A DNA stretch of 64,000 nt. Origin: AC-32 sp038237925. GTDB taxonomy: Bacteria; Actinomycetota; Thermoleophilia; Gaiellales; Gaiellaceae. A program made the position numbers and the translations under genes. The DNA lies in the NCBI GenBank assembly GCA_038237925.1, contig JBBRYF010000001.1, forward strand, positions 186,001-250,000, written 5' to 3'. Below, piece after piece: positions 1 to 8,586 of this stretch (position 1 is its first letter; each line of letters begins with the position of its first letter). The notes beneath the pieces were generated by a model, which did no database searches, was not told the origin of the DNA, and saw nothing but the letters and a program-made list of their open reading frames with translations.

Positions 1-322
1 CCGTGCAAGCAGCAAGGAGAAGGGCGAGGCTGACGGCCCCGACCAGCCAGCGGCGGACCCGCCGCAACCGCTGTGGCGGCTGCTGCTGAACCTCTGCCTG
101 GTCGAGGATTCTGGATAGCAAGGCCTGTGGCGGGTCGACTGCTTCGCTTTCGATCACGCCGCGATCTCGCTCGAGCATCACTCCAGACTCGCCGAGCTCG
201 ACGAGCCGCGCCCGGCAGCGTGGACAGTGCGGAAGATGGTTCTCCACCGCACGGCGATCACGCTGGCCGAGCGCGTCCACGGCGTAGAGCGTCAGCCGCT
301 CGTCAGTCGTGGGAACAGCCAC
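1..322 (-). CDS. anti-sigma factor, zinc-finger (zf-HC2) type, partial at the window edge
   Basis: Translation from a GTG at 322, one base after the tatC stop, gives 107 residues that run off the left edge. The N-terminal part has H29-x3-C33-x2-C36, the zinc site of zf-HC2/ZAS anti-sigma factors. A charged linker follows, then a hydrophobic stretch at about residues 92-106 that looks like a membrane anchor. Such proteins hold an ECF sigma factor at the membrane; the cognate sigma gene is not in the window. Third-position GC is high, which supports coding. The spacing to tatC suggests co-transcription. An envelope-stress link to Tat export is only inference. The C-terminal domain cannot be seen. 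Confidence 0.6.
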   Translation of the reverse strand, partial: MAVPTTDERLTLYAVDALGQRDRRAVENHLPHCPRCRARLVELGESGVMLERDRGVIESEAVDPPQALLSRILDQAEVQQQPPQRLRRVRRWLVGAVSLALLLAACT

Positions 323-323
323 C

Positions 324-1091
324 TCACTGCTCCGTCGCTGCCCGTAGGTCGGCCTGGACGAGCCAGCGCCGCTCGAACACAACGGAGAGCCAGATCGACA
401 GCTCGAAGAGAGCCATCAGCGGCAGCATCTCGAATGCTGTCGTGACCGGATCGACTCCTGGGAGGGCGACCGCGAGAGCGGCCATCGCGACGTATCCGAT
501 CTTGCGATTGCGGCGGAGCTTCGAGGAAGTGAGAACCTTCAGGCGTACGAGCGCGAGCACGAAGATCGGAAGCTCGTAGACAAGGCCCACCGCGATCAGC
601 GACAACAGGGCGAACGAGTAGTAGCTGCTCGCGCGAATCTGGATGTCATAGATGCCCTTGTCGTAGTTGGTCAGGAAGTGGACTGCCGCCGGCAGCGCGA
701 TCCTGTATGCGAAGCCGACGCCGATCACGAAGAGCCCGGTCGCGAAGATCACGAAGCCGAGGATCGTGCGCTGTGTGTTCTTGTCGACCGCCGGGGCCAG
801 GAAGCCCCAGAGCTGCCAGAGAATGACCGGCAGAGCGAGGGCGAAGCCCGCGTAGAGGCTGACCTTGATCGAGGTCATGAACGGCTCTGCGACGCCGAAG
901 GTGACCGGGTGCCTACGACCGGCCGGGAGCGGCTGGTTGAGCCAGCCGATCAGCTCGTGGTGGAAGCCGTAGGCAACCGCGAAGCCGCCCGCCAGCGCGA
1001 CAAGGACGATTACCAGGCGGCCGCGGAGCTCGCCGAGGTGCTCGACGAGCTCCGCCGACTCGCCGGGCTGCAGCCGCTTCGGGAGTCGCAT
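324..1091 (-). CDS. tatC: Sec-independent protein translocase TatC
   Basis: Polytopic inner-membrane subunit of the twin-arginine translocase that recognises folded Tat substrates. The 255-residue length fits the family. The N-terminus contains EHLGELRGRL, matching the conserved cytoplasmic E-H-L-x-E-L-R entry to the first membrane segment. The FxxP-like periplasmic region and about six hydrophobic segments follow (for example SVVFERRW after the last). The ATG overlaps the stop of the upstream tatA (ATGA), so the two are translationally coupled. No separate tatB is seen, so this may be a minimal TatAC system. Confidence is very high. Confidence 0.97.
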   Translation of the reverse strand: MRLPKRLQPGESAELVEHLGELRGRLVIVLVALAGGFAVAYGFHHELIGWLNQPLPAGRRHPVTFGVAEPFMTSIKVSLYAGFALALPVILWQLWGFLAPAVDKNTQRTILGFVIFATGLFVIGVGFAYRIALPAAVHFLTNYDKGIYDIQIRASSYYSFALLSLIAVGLVYELPIFVLALVRLKVLTSSKLRRNRKIGYVAMAALAVALPGVDPVTTAFEMLPLMALFELSIWLSVVFERRWLVQADLRAATEQ

Positions 1092-1363
1092 CAGGCGACG
1101 ATCTTCTTGCTCTCGACTGGCTCGAGCGTGGCCACAGGCTCAACAGCTGCGTCGTGGTCGAGGTGCTCGAAGCTGACCGGCTCGGCGATCGCCTGCGAGA
1201 CGTCGTCGAGCTGCTTGTCGTGGCTGTTCGTGACCGAGTCCTTGAACTCACGCAGGCCGTGTCCGAGCGAACGACCCATCTCGGGGAGTCGCTTCGGGCC
1301 GAAGACCAGCAGGACGACGAGGCCGAGCAAAAGAATTTCAGGGAAACCGATGAATCCGGGCAT
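1091..1363 (-). CDS. tatA: twin-arginine translocase subunit TatA (or TatA/B)
   Basis: A 90-residue protein with the TatA layout: short periplasmic N-terminus, one membrane helix (about residues 6-20, LLLGLVVLLVFGPKRLPE), the FGPKRLPE hinge, an amphipathic helix (GRSLGHGLREFKDSV), and a charged tail. TatA forms the export pore with TatC. A good Shine-Dalgarno (AAGGAG) lies 4 bases before the ATG. It is first in a tatA-tatC pair that may include the anti-sigma gene. The family also contains TatB, but the motif set favours TatA; only one such gene is present. Confidence 0.93.
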   Translation of the reverse strand: MPGFIGFPEILLLGLVVLLVFGPKRLPEMGRSLGHGLREFKDSVTNSHDKQLDDVSQAIAEPVSFEHLDHDAAVEPVATLEPVESKKIVA

Positions 1364-1435
1364 GAGGCTCCTTAGTTTTCAGTGGTGGAAGTAGGTCCCG
1401 GAGCGGCCGCAGTGGGCCGCCCCGGGCAGAGCGAG

Positions 1436-2092
1436 CTAGCCGACGATGAACTTGGTCGCCCTCACGACAGCGAGGACCTGGCGTTTGGTGCGCGGCCCCT
1501 CGAACGCCTTGGGAGCGCCCTTGACGTGATTGATGTTGCGGATCCAGCCGGCGTGACGAGCCTCGATCGGCAGGATCGAGCCCGCCGCGGCGAGGATCTT
1601 CCTCGACCGGATGTTCCCGACCTGGCCCAGGTACGCGGAGACGCCGGTGTCCTCGAGCGCCTGCGCGGTGGCCTGGAACTTGGCCTGGTCGGTGGTGGTG
1701 CCCCTGAAGTTGAACTTCGGCTTCTTTACAGCGGCGCTGCCGAGAGCACCCTTCAGGAAGGCCACGTGTGCGACCTCGTGGGCCTTGACGACACTCGCGA
1801 ACTTGCCGACCTCGCCGCCGAACTTGCCCTTGGCGACAGCCTCGCTGTAGAACGCTGCCTCCAGGTACTCGAGCGTCAGCGCGAAGTTGAGAATCGCGAC
1901 GTCGCCCTTCGTGACACCGGCACCGGCGATCGCCGGGAACGCGCCGAGAAACGCGCTCGAACCGGCAATTGCTCCGGCGCCGACGCCGGCCTTCTTCAGG
2001 AACGCCGCGCGAGTGTTGCCGTCGACCTTCTCAGCGTACTCACGAATTGCGCCGTCCTGATCTAGCTCTTCCAACGAGGGAAGAAATGACAT
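1436..2092 (-). CDS. ferritin-like domain protein with a Tat-like N-terminus
   Basis: 218 residues. The first 30 are polar and acidic, then N-TRAAFLKKAG starts a basic-hydrophobic segment (about residues 25-55, ending FPAIAGAG) resembling a Tat signal but with one Arg rather than RR. The remainder is a four-helix ferritin-like fold (Ferritin_2 type), with Glu/His ligands in YLEAAFYSEA, KAHEVAHVAFL and EARHAGWI. Family members are often exported and bind a di-metal centre; the substrate is unknown. It sits 72 bp upstream of tatA on the same strand, consistent with being a Tat client. Start chosen for its AGAGGAG site 7 bases upstream. Confidence 0.85.
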   Translation of the reverse strand: MSFLPSLEELDQDGAIREYAEKVDGNTRAAFLKKAGVGAGAIAGSSAFLGAFPAIAGAGVTKGDVAILNFALTLEYLEAAFYSEAVAKGKFGGEVGKFASVVKAHEVAHVAFLKGALGSAAVKKPKFNFRGTTTDQAKFQATAQALEDTGVSAYLGQVGNIRSRKILAAAGSILPIEARHAGWIRNINHVKGAPKAFEGPRTKRQVLAVVRATKFIVG

Positions 2093-2186
2093 ACAGACTC
2101 CTCTCGAGACGGCGTCAGTCCGACCGGGTGGCCGAGTTAGTTGTGAACCGTCCGCAGGTGGTATTCGCCTGCCGGAACTTCCCGGT

Positions 2187-2375
2187 TCATTTTCGAATGA
2201 TTACGACCGCGCCGGCCGGAGCTTTGAGCGTGGCGCGGGGAGCCTCGCCGAACCGGATCGGCGGAAGATGCTGGTTCAGCTGGCGCGTGATCTTCTTCAG
2301 GTTCGGCAGAAACGTCGCCGGCGTCGTCTCCGGATAGAAGATCCGAGCCGGCCGAGCGAAGGGCCAACCGCTGGG
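2187..2375 (-). pseudogene. possible coding remnant, unknown
   Basis: In the otherwise gene-free 2093-2489 gap, one minus-strand frame ending at 2187 reads for about 55 codons with strongly GC-biased third positions and protein-like composition (FYPETTPATFLPNLKKI, then RATLKAPAGAVVIIRK at the end). No in-frame ATG/GTG/TTG lies close to where this bias begins; the nearest start overlaps the next gene on the other strand. It may be the 3' end of a decayed gene. I do not recognise the family. Confidence 0.25.
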
Positions 2376-2422
2376 CCCGGCGCGGCGAATTGCAAACGGC
2401 GAGAGCCTGTCACCAAGCAGTG

Positions 2423-2452
2423 CGCGACCCGCTCCTGGCCGAGCGGGTCGCG
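2423..2452. other. strong 12-bp-stem hairpin upstream of the PEP-mutase-family gene
   Basis: CGCGACCCGCTC and GAGCGGGTCGCG form a perfect 12-bp stem around a 6-base loop, 37 bases before the GTG at 2490. There is no T-tract. It could be a transcript-end structure for the minus-strand remnant or a 5'-UTR element of the plus-strand gene; the sequence does not decide. Confidence 0.45.
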
Positions 2453-2489
2453 GGCGGCCTCCGCGTGATACGTGGCAGAGTTGTGACCA

Positions 2490-3308
2490 GTGCCGACCGA
2501 GACGCAGTTGCGCAAGGCGGAGGCCTTTCGGGCGCTGCACGAAGGCGAGCCGTTCGTGATCCCGAACCCGTGGGACGCTGGCTCGGCCCGGGTGCTCGAG
2601 GCGCTTGGATTCCGTGCGCTCGCGACGACGAGCTCCGGCTTCGCGTTCACGCTCGGGCGACTAGACGGTGACGTGACGCTCGACGAAGTGGTCGCGCATG
2701 TCGAGTCGCTTGCCGCGGCCACCGAGCTGCCGGTCTCGGTCGACCTCGAGGACGGCTTCGGCCCGGAGCCGGAGGACGCCGCGCTTGCGATCACGCGCGC
2801 AGCGGAGGCGGGAGCCGTCGGCGGCTCGATCGAGGACTACGACCGCGGCGGGCGCCTCTACGACCCCGGTCACGCGACGGAGAGAATCCGCGCGGCTGCC
2901 GAAGCCGCGGGCCGCCTCGGCTACCCCTTCACGCTCACCGCGCGCGCCGAGAACCAGATCCGCGGGAATCCCGACCTCGCTGACACGATTGCGCGGCTCA
3001 CTGCCTACGAGGAGGCGGGCGCCGACGTGCTCTACGCCCCGGGTCTGCACACGGTCGAGGAGATCAGGACGGTGTGCGACGCGGTCTCGAAGCCGGTGAA
3101 CGTGCTCGCTGTTCCAGGGCTCTCGTTCGCGCAGCTCGCGGACGCCGGTGCGCAGCGCGTCAGCGTCGGCGGCGCGCTCACATGGGTGGCGGCGAAGGCG
3201 TTCGCGGACGCCGCGACCACCATCCGCGACACCGGTGATTTCTCGGCGCTGGCGGCAAGGCTCCCGCTCGACGAGTGGTTCAGCCGCGCGGCGTCGGGGT
3301 CCGGCTGA
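2490..3308 (+). CDS. isocitrate lyase / PEP mutase family enzyme
   Basis: 272-residue TIM-barrel protein of the PEP mutase/isocitrate lyase superfamily. Recognisable elements: IPNPWDAGSARVLEALGF near the N-terminus, the Mg-binding VDLEDGFG segment (Asp/Glu), GSIEDYD, and the C-terminal VNVLAVPG and RVSVGGAL. The usual lyase motif KKCGH is replaced (here TARAENQ follows the RLGYPFTL region), typical of the uncharacterised short branch often annotated as 2-methylisocitrate-lyase-like or oxaloacetate-hydrolase-like. Substrate unknown. GTG start at 2490. Monocistronic, converging on the next gene with a 29-bp overlap of the 3' ends. Confidence 0.9.
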   Translation: MPTETQLRKAEAFRALHEGEPFVIPNPWDAGSARVLEALGFRALATTSSGFAFTLGRLDGDVTLDEVVAHVESLAAATELPVSVDLEDGFGPEPEDAALAITRAAEAGAVGGSIEDYDRGGRLYDPGHATERIRAAAEAAGRLGYPFTLTARAENQIRGNPDLADTIARLTAYEEAGADVLYAPGLHTVEEIRTVCDAVSKPVNVLAVPGLSFAQLADAGAQRVSVGGALTWVAAKAFADAATTIRDTGDFSALAARLPLDEWFSRAASGSG

Positions 3309-3804
3309 GAGCTGTCGAGGTCAGCCGGCCGTGGTTGCAGACGAGGCCGCCGAAGCGGATCGTGCGATGACTGCGCTCGTCGGGCGGCGTCACCTCGAGC
3401 CACGTCGAGGGCGTGCAGTGCTCGGTGCCGACCTGCACGTCGTTCCAGGCGAGGTTCGCGTAGGCGGCACGGCCGGGCCGTAACACGATGCGGTGGGGAC
3501 GCGGATCGCGCCGGGCAAAGGTGCTGCCCCAGACGACGCGTGTCGGCTTCGGTCGGTGGTGGGCGTTCTCGAGCCCGAAGCCAGCGTAGCCGTAGACGAA
3601 GCACGCGTGGCCGCTGAGGTTCTTGAAAACGACGTCGAGAGCAACGCTCCCGGCCGCGGCCCCGCCGTGGGTGAGATAGCTCCTGAGGTCGCCGAGGTGG
3701 CAGCGGGGCGCGGGCACCGCCGCGTTCGCCCTCGAGAGCACGAGCGCAACCGGCACGAGCGCCAGGGCCGCAGCGAGCCCCTGCCGTCCGATCCTCGTGC
3801 CCAT
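3280..3804 (-). CDS. secreted DUF4232-like protein
   Basis: 174 residues. Signal peptide at residues 1-27 (LAAALALVPVALVLSRANA). The mature part begins with PRCHLGDLRSYL and contains VVFKNLSGHACFVYGYAGFG, the Cys-containing pattern of actinobacterial DUF4232 exported proteins. It is an extracellular beta-sandwich of unknown function. The ATG at 3804 was chosen because it starts exactly at a signal peptide; a longer upstream frame lacks coding character. The 3' end overlaps the convergent upstream gene. Likely with a disulfide between Cys residues in SGHACF and LVCNHG; this is inference. Confidence 0.72.
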   Translation of the reverse strand: MGTRIGRQGLAAALALVPVALVLSRANAAVPAPRCHLGDLRSYLTHGGAAAGSVALDVVFKNLSGHACFVYGYAGFGLENAHHRPKPTRVVWGSTFARRDPRPHRIVLRPGRAAYANLAWNDVQVGTEHCTPSTWLEVTPPDERSHRTIRFGGLVCNHGRLTSTALSRTPTPRG

Positions 3805-3860
3805 CGGAAGATGGTACGTCGAGGAGGGCGTGGCCGAAACCGCGCCCTCCTCGATTCGGG

Positions 3861-5141
3861 CTAGGAGTTGTTCGCGGTCAGCGACGGCGTCGACCAGCCG
3901 GCCGGGCGGATCAGGTACACGATCCCGCCACTCGCCGGGATCCATGCGCGCTCGAACTGCTCGCGGTCGTAGAAGTGCTTGACGCTTGCGTCGTCGGGCG
4001 AGGCCGGGTCGTTGACGATCACCTTCGACCGGTCGGCGCTGAAGCCCTCGATCACGAGCAGGTGGCCGTTCGTGCTCTTGATGCCACCGTCGAGCTTGTT
4101 CGAGTTCCACGCAACCGACGCGACCAGCGGGATGCGCGCCCGGATGAACGGCTCGGCCTCACGCAGGTTGTGGAGCTGCGTGACGTCGGCGACGAGCCCT
4201 CGAGAGGCCGCGTAGGCCGCGTTGAACGGCCAGTTGCCGGCTCCGTTGTAGTGGTAGTCGTAGACCGCCCTGGCGGTGTAGTCGACCTGCGGGTCCGCGT
4301 ACGGGACCCACGACATCTCGGCCGCCGTCGGGTTGTAGTTCGTGCCGGTGACCTGCGACCAGTACGAGACGACCATCGACGTCGACGTCGGGCTGCACCA
4401 CGCCTCGCCGCCGTTGTCGTACTGCGGGAACTCGCCGTGATGCGTCTCCTGCGAGTACTTCGGCACTTGGAGGTCGATCGCGCTAGTCATCGTCGACGAG
4501 CTCGGGAAGGTCATCTTCTGATTGGTCAGGCCGGACGCGATTGCGCTCAGGCGGCTCAGCGTCGGGCTCCTGCTCGACGTGGCCAGGCGGTAGAGCGTCG
4601 CCCGCAGCCGGTACGCGATTGCGAGGTGATCCTTCGCGAAGAGGGTGTCGATCGAGACGTAGCCGTCGGCGTCGCCCTGGCCGCCGACCGAGGTGCGGTG
4701 GAAGGTCGAGTCGCTGGAGGACCAGCGGCCGAGGATGTACCACTTCGCCCAGTGGCCGTCGTCGATCTGCGGCTGCACCTCGACCTGGATCCAGGTGCCG
4801 GCCGGGGTGTTCGCGTTCCAGGACGAGACGAGCTCGTTGAACGGGAAGAGCGTGGTGACCCCCGAGGTCCATGTTCCGTAGAGGTAATTGCCCGAGCCGT
4901 CGACCCCGTCGCCCGAGTAGTTGTTGAACGGGTCGGCGTACGCGATCGGGCTGGCGAGGCCGCTCGAGGCGAGCGTGAGCGAGCTGCCGGAGAGGACGGT
5001 GCCGCTCTTCGTCGAGTCGGCGGCGTTGAACGAGAACGTCTTGAAGTTGAGCGGGTACGGCTGTGCGGCGAAGGCGGGAGCGCTGGCGGCAAGCGCGAGC
5101 CCGGCAGCCGCTACGAGTGTGAGTAGTGCACGAGTAATCAT
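3861..5141 (-). CDS. secreted C39-like cysteine peptidase family protein
   Basis: 426 residues with a classical signal peptide (TRALLTLVAAAGLALA, cleavage near APAFA-A). The N-terminal half is a beta-rich domain of unknown role; the C-terminal half matches Peptidase_C39_2: VPKYSQETH opens it, the catalytic Cys is in EAWCSPTSTSMV, the His in NGHLLVIEGF, and Asp/Asn in VIVNDPAS. It is probably an extracellular peptidase. Start set at the ATG at 5141, which opens the signal peptide. Monocistronic; its promoter region faces the DUF2277 gene. Confidence 0.85.
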   Translation of the reverse strand: MITRALLTLVAAAGLALAASAPAFAAQPYPLNFKTFSFNAADSTKSGTVLSGSSLTLASSGLASPIAYADPFNNYSGDGVDGSGNYLYGTWTSGVTTLFPFNELVSSWNANTPAGTWIQVEVQPQIDDGHWAKWYILGRWSSSDSTFHRTSVGGQGDADGYVSIDTLFAKDHLAIAYRLRATLYRLATSSRSPTLSRLSAIASGLTNQKMTFPSSSTMTSAIDLQVPKYSQETHHGEFPQYDNGGEAWCSPTSTSMVVSYWSQVTGTNYNPTAAEMSWVPYADPQVDYTARAVYDYHYNGAGNWPFNAAYAASRGLVADVTQLHNLREAEPFIRARIPLVASVAWNSNKLDGGIKSTNGHLLVIEGFSADRSKVIVNDPASPDDASVKHFYDREQFERAWIPASGGIVYLIRPAGWSTPSLTANNS

Positions 5142-5213
5142 GCTTGCGATCCTAACCCTGTTCCTCGGAAACGCTAAATCGCCGCCCCTGAAGTGGACGG
5201 TAAGATCAGCGGC

Positions 5214-5486
5214 ATGTGCCGGAACATCCATACGCTCTTCAACTTCGAGCCGCCCGCTACCCAAGACGAGGTGCAGGGTGGCGCGCTGCAGTACGTGCGC
5301 AAGATCAGCGGCTTCACCAAGCCGTCGCAGGCGAACGAAGCCGCCTTCGAGCGCGCCGTCGCCGAGGTCGCCGCCGCGTCGAGCCGCCTGCTCGAGGAGC
5401 TCGTGACGAACGCGCCGCCGAAGGACCGCGAGGTCGAAGCGGAGCGGAAGCGCGAGCGATCCGCGAAGCGCTACGCGGCGGCCTAG
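5214..5486 (+). CDS. DUF2277 family protein
   Basis: 90 residues starting with MCRNIHTLFNFEPPAT, the hallmark N-terminus of DUF2277, an all-helical small protein widespread in actinobacteria and proteobacteria with no established function. The rest is charged and helical (GFTKPSQANEAAFERAV; a basic tail of ERKRERSAKR). The ATG at 5214 is preferred over an upstream in-frame ATG because family members start at MCRNI. It lies in its own transcription unit between a divergent protease and a secreted-protein gene 30 bp downstream. Confidence 0.87.
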   Translation: MCRNIHTLFNFEPPATQDEVQGGALQYVRKISGFTKPSQANEAAFERAVAEVAAASSRLLEELVTNAPPKDREVEAERKRERSAKRYAAA

Positions 5487-5516
5487 TAACCGCTCAACCT
5501 GTCGTAGGGTGGAGCG

Positions 5517-6430
5517 GTGCGTCCTGCCCTGCGACTGCTCGTCCTCGCCGGCCTTGGCACCGCGGCGCTGCCGCTAGGCCTGACCCAGCACGCGGGAGCG
5601 GCCAACCCGGCCTGCGGGCCCGATGCACCGGGTGTCTTCACGACGATCAGCCGCACGATCGTTCCGATCGGGGTCTCGGCGATCCGCGGGTTCACCAACA
5701 GGGCTACATCGTCACGATCAGCAACTTGCAGGTGACCGCCCCGGCCGAGTACGGCGCGACGCATGTGCCGGGCGCGAAAGTGTACGTGCTGCGCTTCGAA
5801 GCGCAGCACGCCGGGCCATTCGATGCGCATGCGACCTGGACGGCCCAGTACAAGGATGACCTCGGGGTCGTCTGGACCTGCGACGCGAGCGGAGTCCTGA
5901 CGCTGGACGCCGAGAAGGGTCGTCCGCTCGCGCTCAGGCAGCCGTTGAGCACTGGGAAGCACCAATGGGACGACCCGATCATCTGGAAGTGGCACTGCCT
6001 ACCCGACTCGGACCCGATTCCGCGGTCGCTGACGATCAAGTGGGAAGTCGACAAGCGTGAGCTGCCGTTGTTCTTCCGCGGCGGCAACCCGCCGTTCAGG
6101 CTCTCGAAGCGCGCCAAGACGCTCAGGGCGTCGACGGCAGACCCGTGCGACGGCCACCAGGTCGGCGGCTTCACCAAGAAGCGTCTGGCGAAGAACGCGA
6201 CGCTTTCGGTGATCCTCGGTGGCAACGCTGAGACCGGCGCGGGCGGCCTCCTCGTCAAGTTCGGAGGCGAATTCCGCCTCGGCGGCAGGCGGGGCAACAT
6301 TCATCCGCTGCACCTCGGGATCGTGCTCAAGGAGGGCTCCCGCACGCTGATCAACGCAAAGGTGTGCGCGTGGCAGCAGACCGGCTTCGAGATCGCGAGC
6401 CACAGCGGCGTCAGCTGCTGGCGAAAGTAA
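5517..6430 (+). pseudogene. secreted hypothetical protein, split by a one-base frameshift near 5698
   Basis: The GTG at 5517 opens a signal peptide (LLVLAGLGTAALPLGL) and a short mature stretch ending IRGFTN. The frame then breaks. Coding continues from about 5700 in the next frame, starting QGYIVTISNLQVTAPAEYG and running to the stop at 6430 with cysteines (WTCDASG, WHCLPDSD, ADPCDGH). One base added near 5698 restores a protein of about 304 residues. Family not recognised. Either a recent pseudogene or a sequencing indel; conserved codon bias on both sides favours the latter or a very recent event. The next gene starts 10 bp downstream. Confidence 0.7.
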
Positions 6431-6440
6431 CGCGGGCGCG

Positions 6441-7292
6441 ATGCGCCTCACCCGCTACGACGACGCCGAGTCGTTTCTCGCGCACGCAGGCGACTTTCTC
6501 GTCGCGCGAGAAGCCGAGCACAACCTGATCCTCGGGCTCAGCTCCCGCCTGCGCGTGGCCCCGCGCATCTACGGCGAGGCTCCCTACTTCGCGGTCGTCG
6601 ACGACGGCGGCACGATCGTGGGCGCGGCGATGCGCACGCCGCCGCACAACCACATCCTTTCCGAGCTTGACGACGAGGCTGCGCTCGAGCCGCTCCTCGA
6701 CGACGCGCGATCAGCGTTCGGCTCACTGCCGGGCGTGTCCGGTCCGAAGGAGCGGGTAGCCCGGTTCGCGGCGGCGTGGGGCGCGGCGACGGGTGCGACC
6801 GTCCGGCTCGAGATCGCGCAGCGCGTGTTCTCCGCGGACCACGTCGACCCGCCGCAGGGCGTGTCGGGCGCGATGCGCGACTACGAGCGTCGCGACCGCG
6901 AGCTCGGGAGCCGCTTGATGGACGCCTTCGTGGCCGAGGCGCTGCACGCGCCGCCGCCTGAGTCGAGCGGGGAGTTCATCGACCGCCGGGAGGAGGATTC
7001 CGACGGCGGGATCGTGTTCTGGGACGACGAAGGCCGCACGGTGTCGATGGCCGGCTTCGGTGGCCTCACGCCGAACGGGATCCGCATCGGACCCGTCTAC
7101 ACGCCGCTGGAGCTGCGCGGCCGCGGCTACGCGAGCGCGCTGACGGCGGCGCTGACCCAGCGGCTACTCGACGGCGGGCGGCGGTTCTGCTTCCTCTTCA
7201 CCGACCTTGCCAACCCGACCTCGAACAGCATCTACCAGCGCATCGGCTACGAGGGCGTGGCCGATATAGACCTCTGGACGTTCTCGGGCTAA
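6441..7292 (+). CDS. GNAT family N-acetyltransferase
   Basis: 283 residues. The C-terminal half is a GNAT domain: IGPVYTPLELRGRGYASALT carries the acetyl-CoA-binding R/Q-x-x-G-x-G/A pyrophosphate loop, and LFTDLANPTSNSIYQRIGY is the usual beta5 region. The N-terminal half (LAHAGDFLVAREAEHNLILG) is the N-terminal GNAT-like lobe common in this predicted acyltransferase subfamily. The acceptor is unknown. ATG at 6441 directly follows the stop of the upstream gene by 10 bp. Confidence 0.86.
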   Translation: MRLTRYDDAESFLAHAGDFLVAREAEHNLILGLSSRLRVAPRIYGEAPYFAVVDDGGTIVGAAMRTPPHNHILSELDDEAALEPLLDDARSAFGSLPGVSGPKERVARFAAAWGAATGATVRLEIAQRVFSADHVDPPQGVSGAMRDYERRDRELGSRLMDAFVAEALHAPPPESSGEFIDRREEDSDGGIVFWDDEGRTVSMAGFGGLTPNGIRIGPVYTPLELRGRGYASALTAALTQRLLDGGRRFCFLFTDLANPTSNSIYQRIGYEGVADIDLWTFSG

Positions 7293-7310
7293 TCACGGGC
7301 GACACGCCGT

Positions 7311-7337
7311 GCCGGTCCACGAACGTGGACTACCGGC
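7311..7337. terminator. hairpin between convergent genes, terminator-like
   Basis: GCCGGTCCACG pairs with CGTGGAC-TA-CCGGC around an AA loop, in the 94-bp gap between the ends of the GNAT and P450 genes. No T-tract is present, so it may act as a rho-assisted or bidirectional terminator. Inference from position and structure only. Confidence 0.45.
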
Positions 7338-7386
7338 TCGACACGCAGTCGGCGCGGTCGTTCCTCGGGCAGTTCGTCACGCTGCC

Positions 7387-8586
7387 CTAGGCGGTTACGT
7401 TCAGCGCCTCGATACCCCAGATCACGAAGGCGCGGTTGCGCCGGGGCTCCTCCGTGAGGGAGAGCCGCGGCGCCCGCTCCACCAGCGCGCGCAGGCTCGC
7501 CTCGAGCTCGATCCGTGCGAGCGCCGCGCCGATGCAGACGTGGATGCCGCCGCCGAAGCCGATGTGCTCGGCGGCGTTCCCGCAGACGACGTCGAAAGCG
7601 TCAGGGTCGGGGAACACCCGCGGATCGCGGTTGGCCGCGCCGAAGAGCAGCGCGACCTTTTCGCCCCGCGGCACCGGCTCCCCGGCGATCTCGGCGCCGT
7701 CTTCGAGCACCCAGCGCTCGAAGAGCTGGAGTGGGGGATCCCAGCGGATCAGCTCCTCGACAGCCGGGGCGACGGTGACCTCGCCGCTCACCAGCCGCCC
7801 CCACTGCTCTGGATGGCGGAGCAGGGCGAGGACGCCGTTGCCGAGGGTGTTCACGGTGGCCTCGTGGCCAGCGTTCAGCAAAACGATCACCGTTGAGACG
7901 ATCTCCGGATCGCTCAGGCAGCGGCCCTTCTCTCGGGCCTCGACGAGCCGGGTGGCGAGGTCGTCCTGGGGCTCGCGCCGTCGTTCGGCGACGAGGCTCA
8001 GGACGTAGTCGCTGAACTCGCCCGCCGCCTGCGTGGCCGCTTCGGCTTGCTCGCGCGTGGTGTCGAGCTCGTACATCTTCACCATCGCGTGGGACCAGTC
8101 GAGTAGGTCGCGCGCGCGGTCGGTCGGGACGCCGAGCAGCCGGCAGACGACGGCAATCGAATAGGGCTGGGCGTAGTCGCGCAGGAGCTCGAAGTCGCCG
8201 TCCGGGAGGAGATCCCGCGCCAGCTTGGCCACGGGGCCGCGCAGACTCTCGACGGAGCGCGGCGTGAACGCGGCAGCGACGAGCTTCCTGATCCGCGTGT
8301 GCTCCGGCGGCTCGAGCCAGAGGAGGCTCCAGCGCTCGGTCTCCCAGAACGCCTGCCAGCGCGGGTCGAGTAGGTTGGCGGCGGCGAACTCGCGCTCGGA
8401 CGCGACGTGGCGGAAGTTGCGACCGAGCCGCCGGTCGCGCAGGCAGGCACGCACGTCGGCGTGGCGGGTGACGAACCAGCGGCCGAGCCGGTCGTCGTAG
8501 AGGAGCGGCGTCTCCTCCCGCAGCGCCGCGAGCTGCGGGTAAGAATCGTCGAGAAAGGCCGCGCTGGTCGGGTCGAATCCGGTCAG
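7387..8586 (-). CDS. cytochrome P450, apparent CTG start overlapping queF
   Basis: About 399 residues, typical of soluble bacterial P450s. I helix: LNAGHEATVNTLGNG (A-G-x-E-T-like). ExxR in ELIRWDPP. Heme loop FGGGIHVCIG with Cys ligand near residue 350. It opens LTGFDPTSAAFLDDSYPQL, which aligns with the normal P450 N-terminus beginning at or beside the start codon. The codon there is CTG (8586-8584), overlapping the queF TGA as CTGA. No ATG, GTG or TTG is in frame nearby; the next GTG would delete about 44 residues including core. The start is therefore either a rare CTG or a substitution in a coupled ATGA. Substrate unknown; ferredoxin partner not seen. Confidence 0.9.
   Translation of the reverse strand: MTGFDPTSAAFLDDSYPQLAALREETPLLYDDRLGRWFVTRHADVRACLRDRRLGRNFRHVASEREFAAANLLDPRWQAFWETERWSLLWLEPPEHTRIRKLVAAAFTPRSVESLRGPVAKLARDLLPDGDFELLRDYAQPYSIAVVCRLLGVPTDRARDLLDWSHAMVKMYELDTTREQAEAATQAAGEFSDYVLSLVAERRREPQDDLATRLVEAREKGRCLSDPEIVSTVIVLLNAGHEATVNTLGNGVLALLRHPEQWGRLVSGEVTVAPAVEELIRWDPPLQLFERWVLEDGAEIAGEPVPRGEKVALLFGAANRDPRVFPDPDAFDVVCGNAAEHIGFGGGIHVCIGAALARIELEASLRALVERAPRLSLTEEPRRNRAFVIWGIEALNVTA

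Noticed and set aside
5216..5690. Upstream extension of the frame that ends at 6430
   Set aside because: This part overlaps DUF2277 in another frame and has Arg/Ala-rich shadow composition; the true N-terminus is the signal peptide at 5517 before a frame break.
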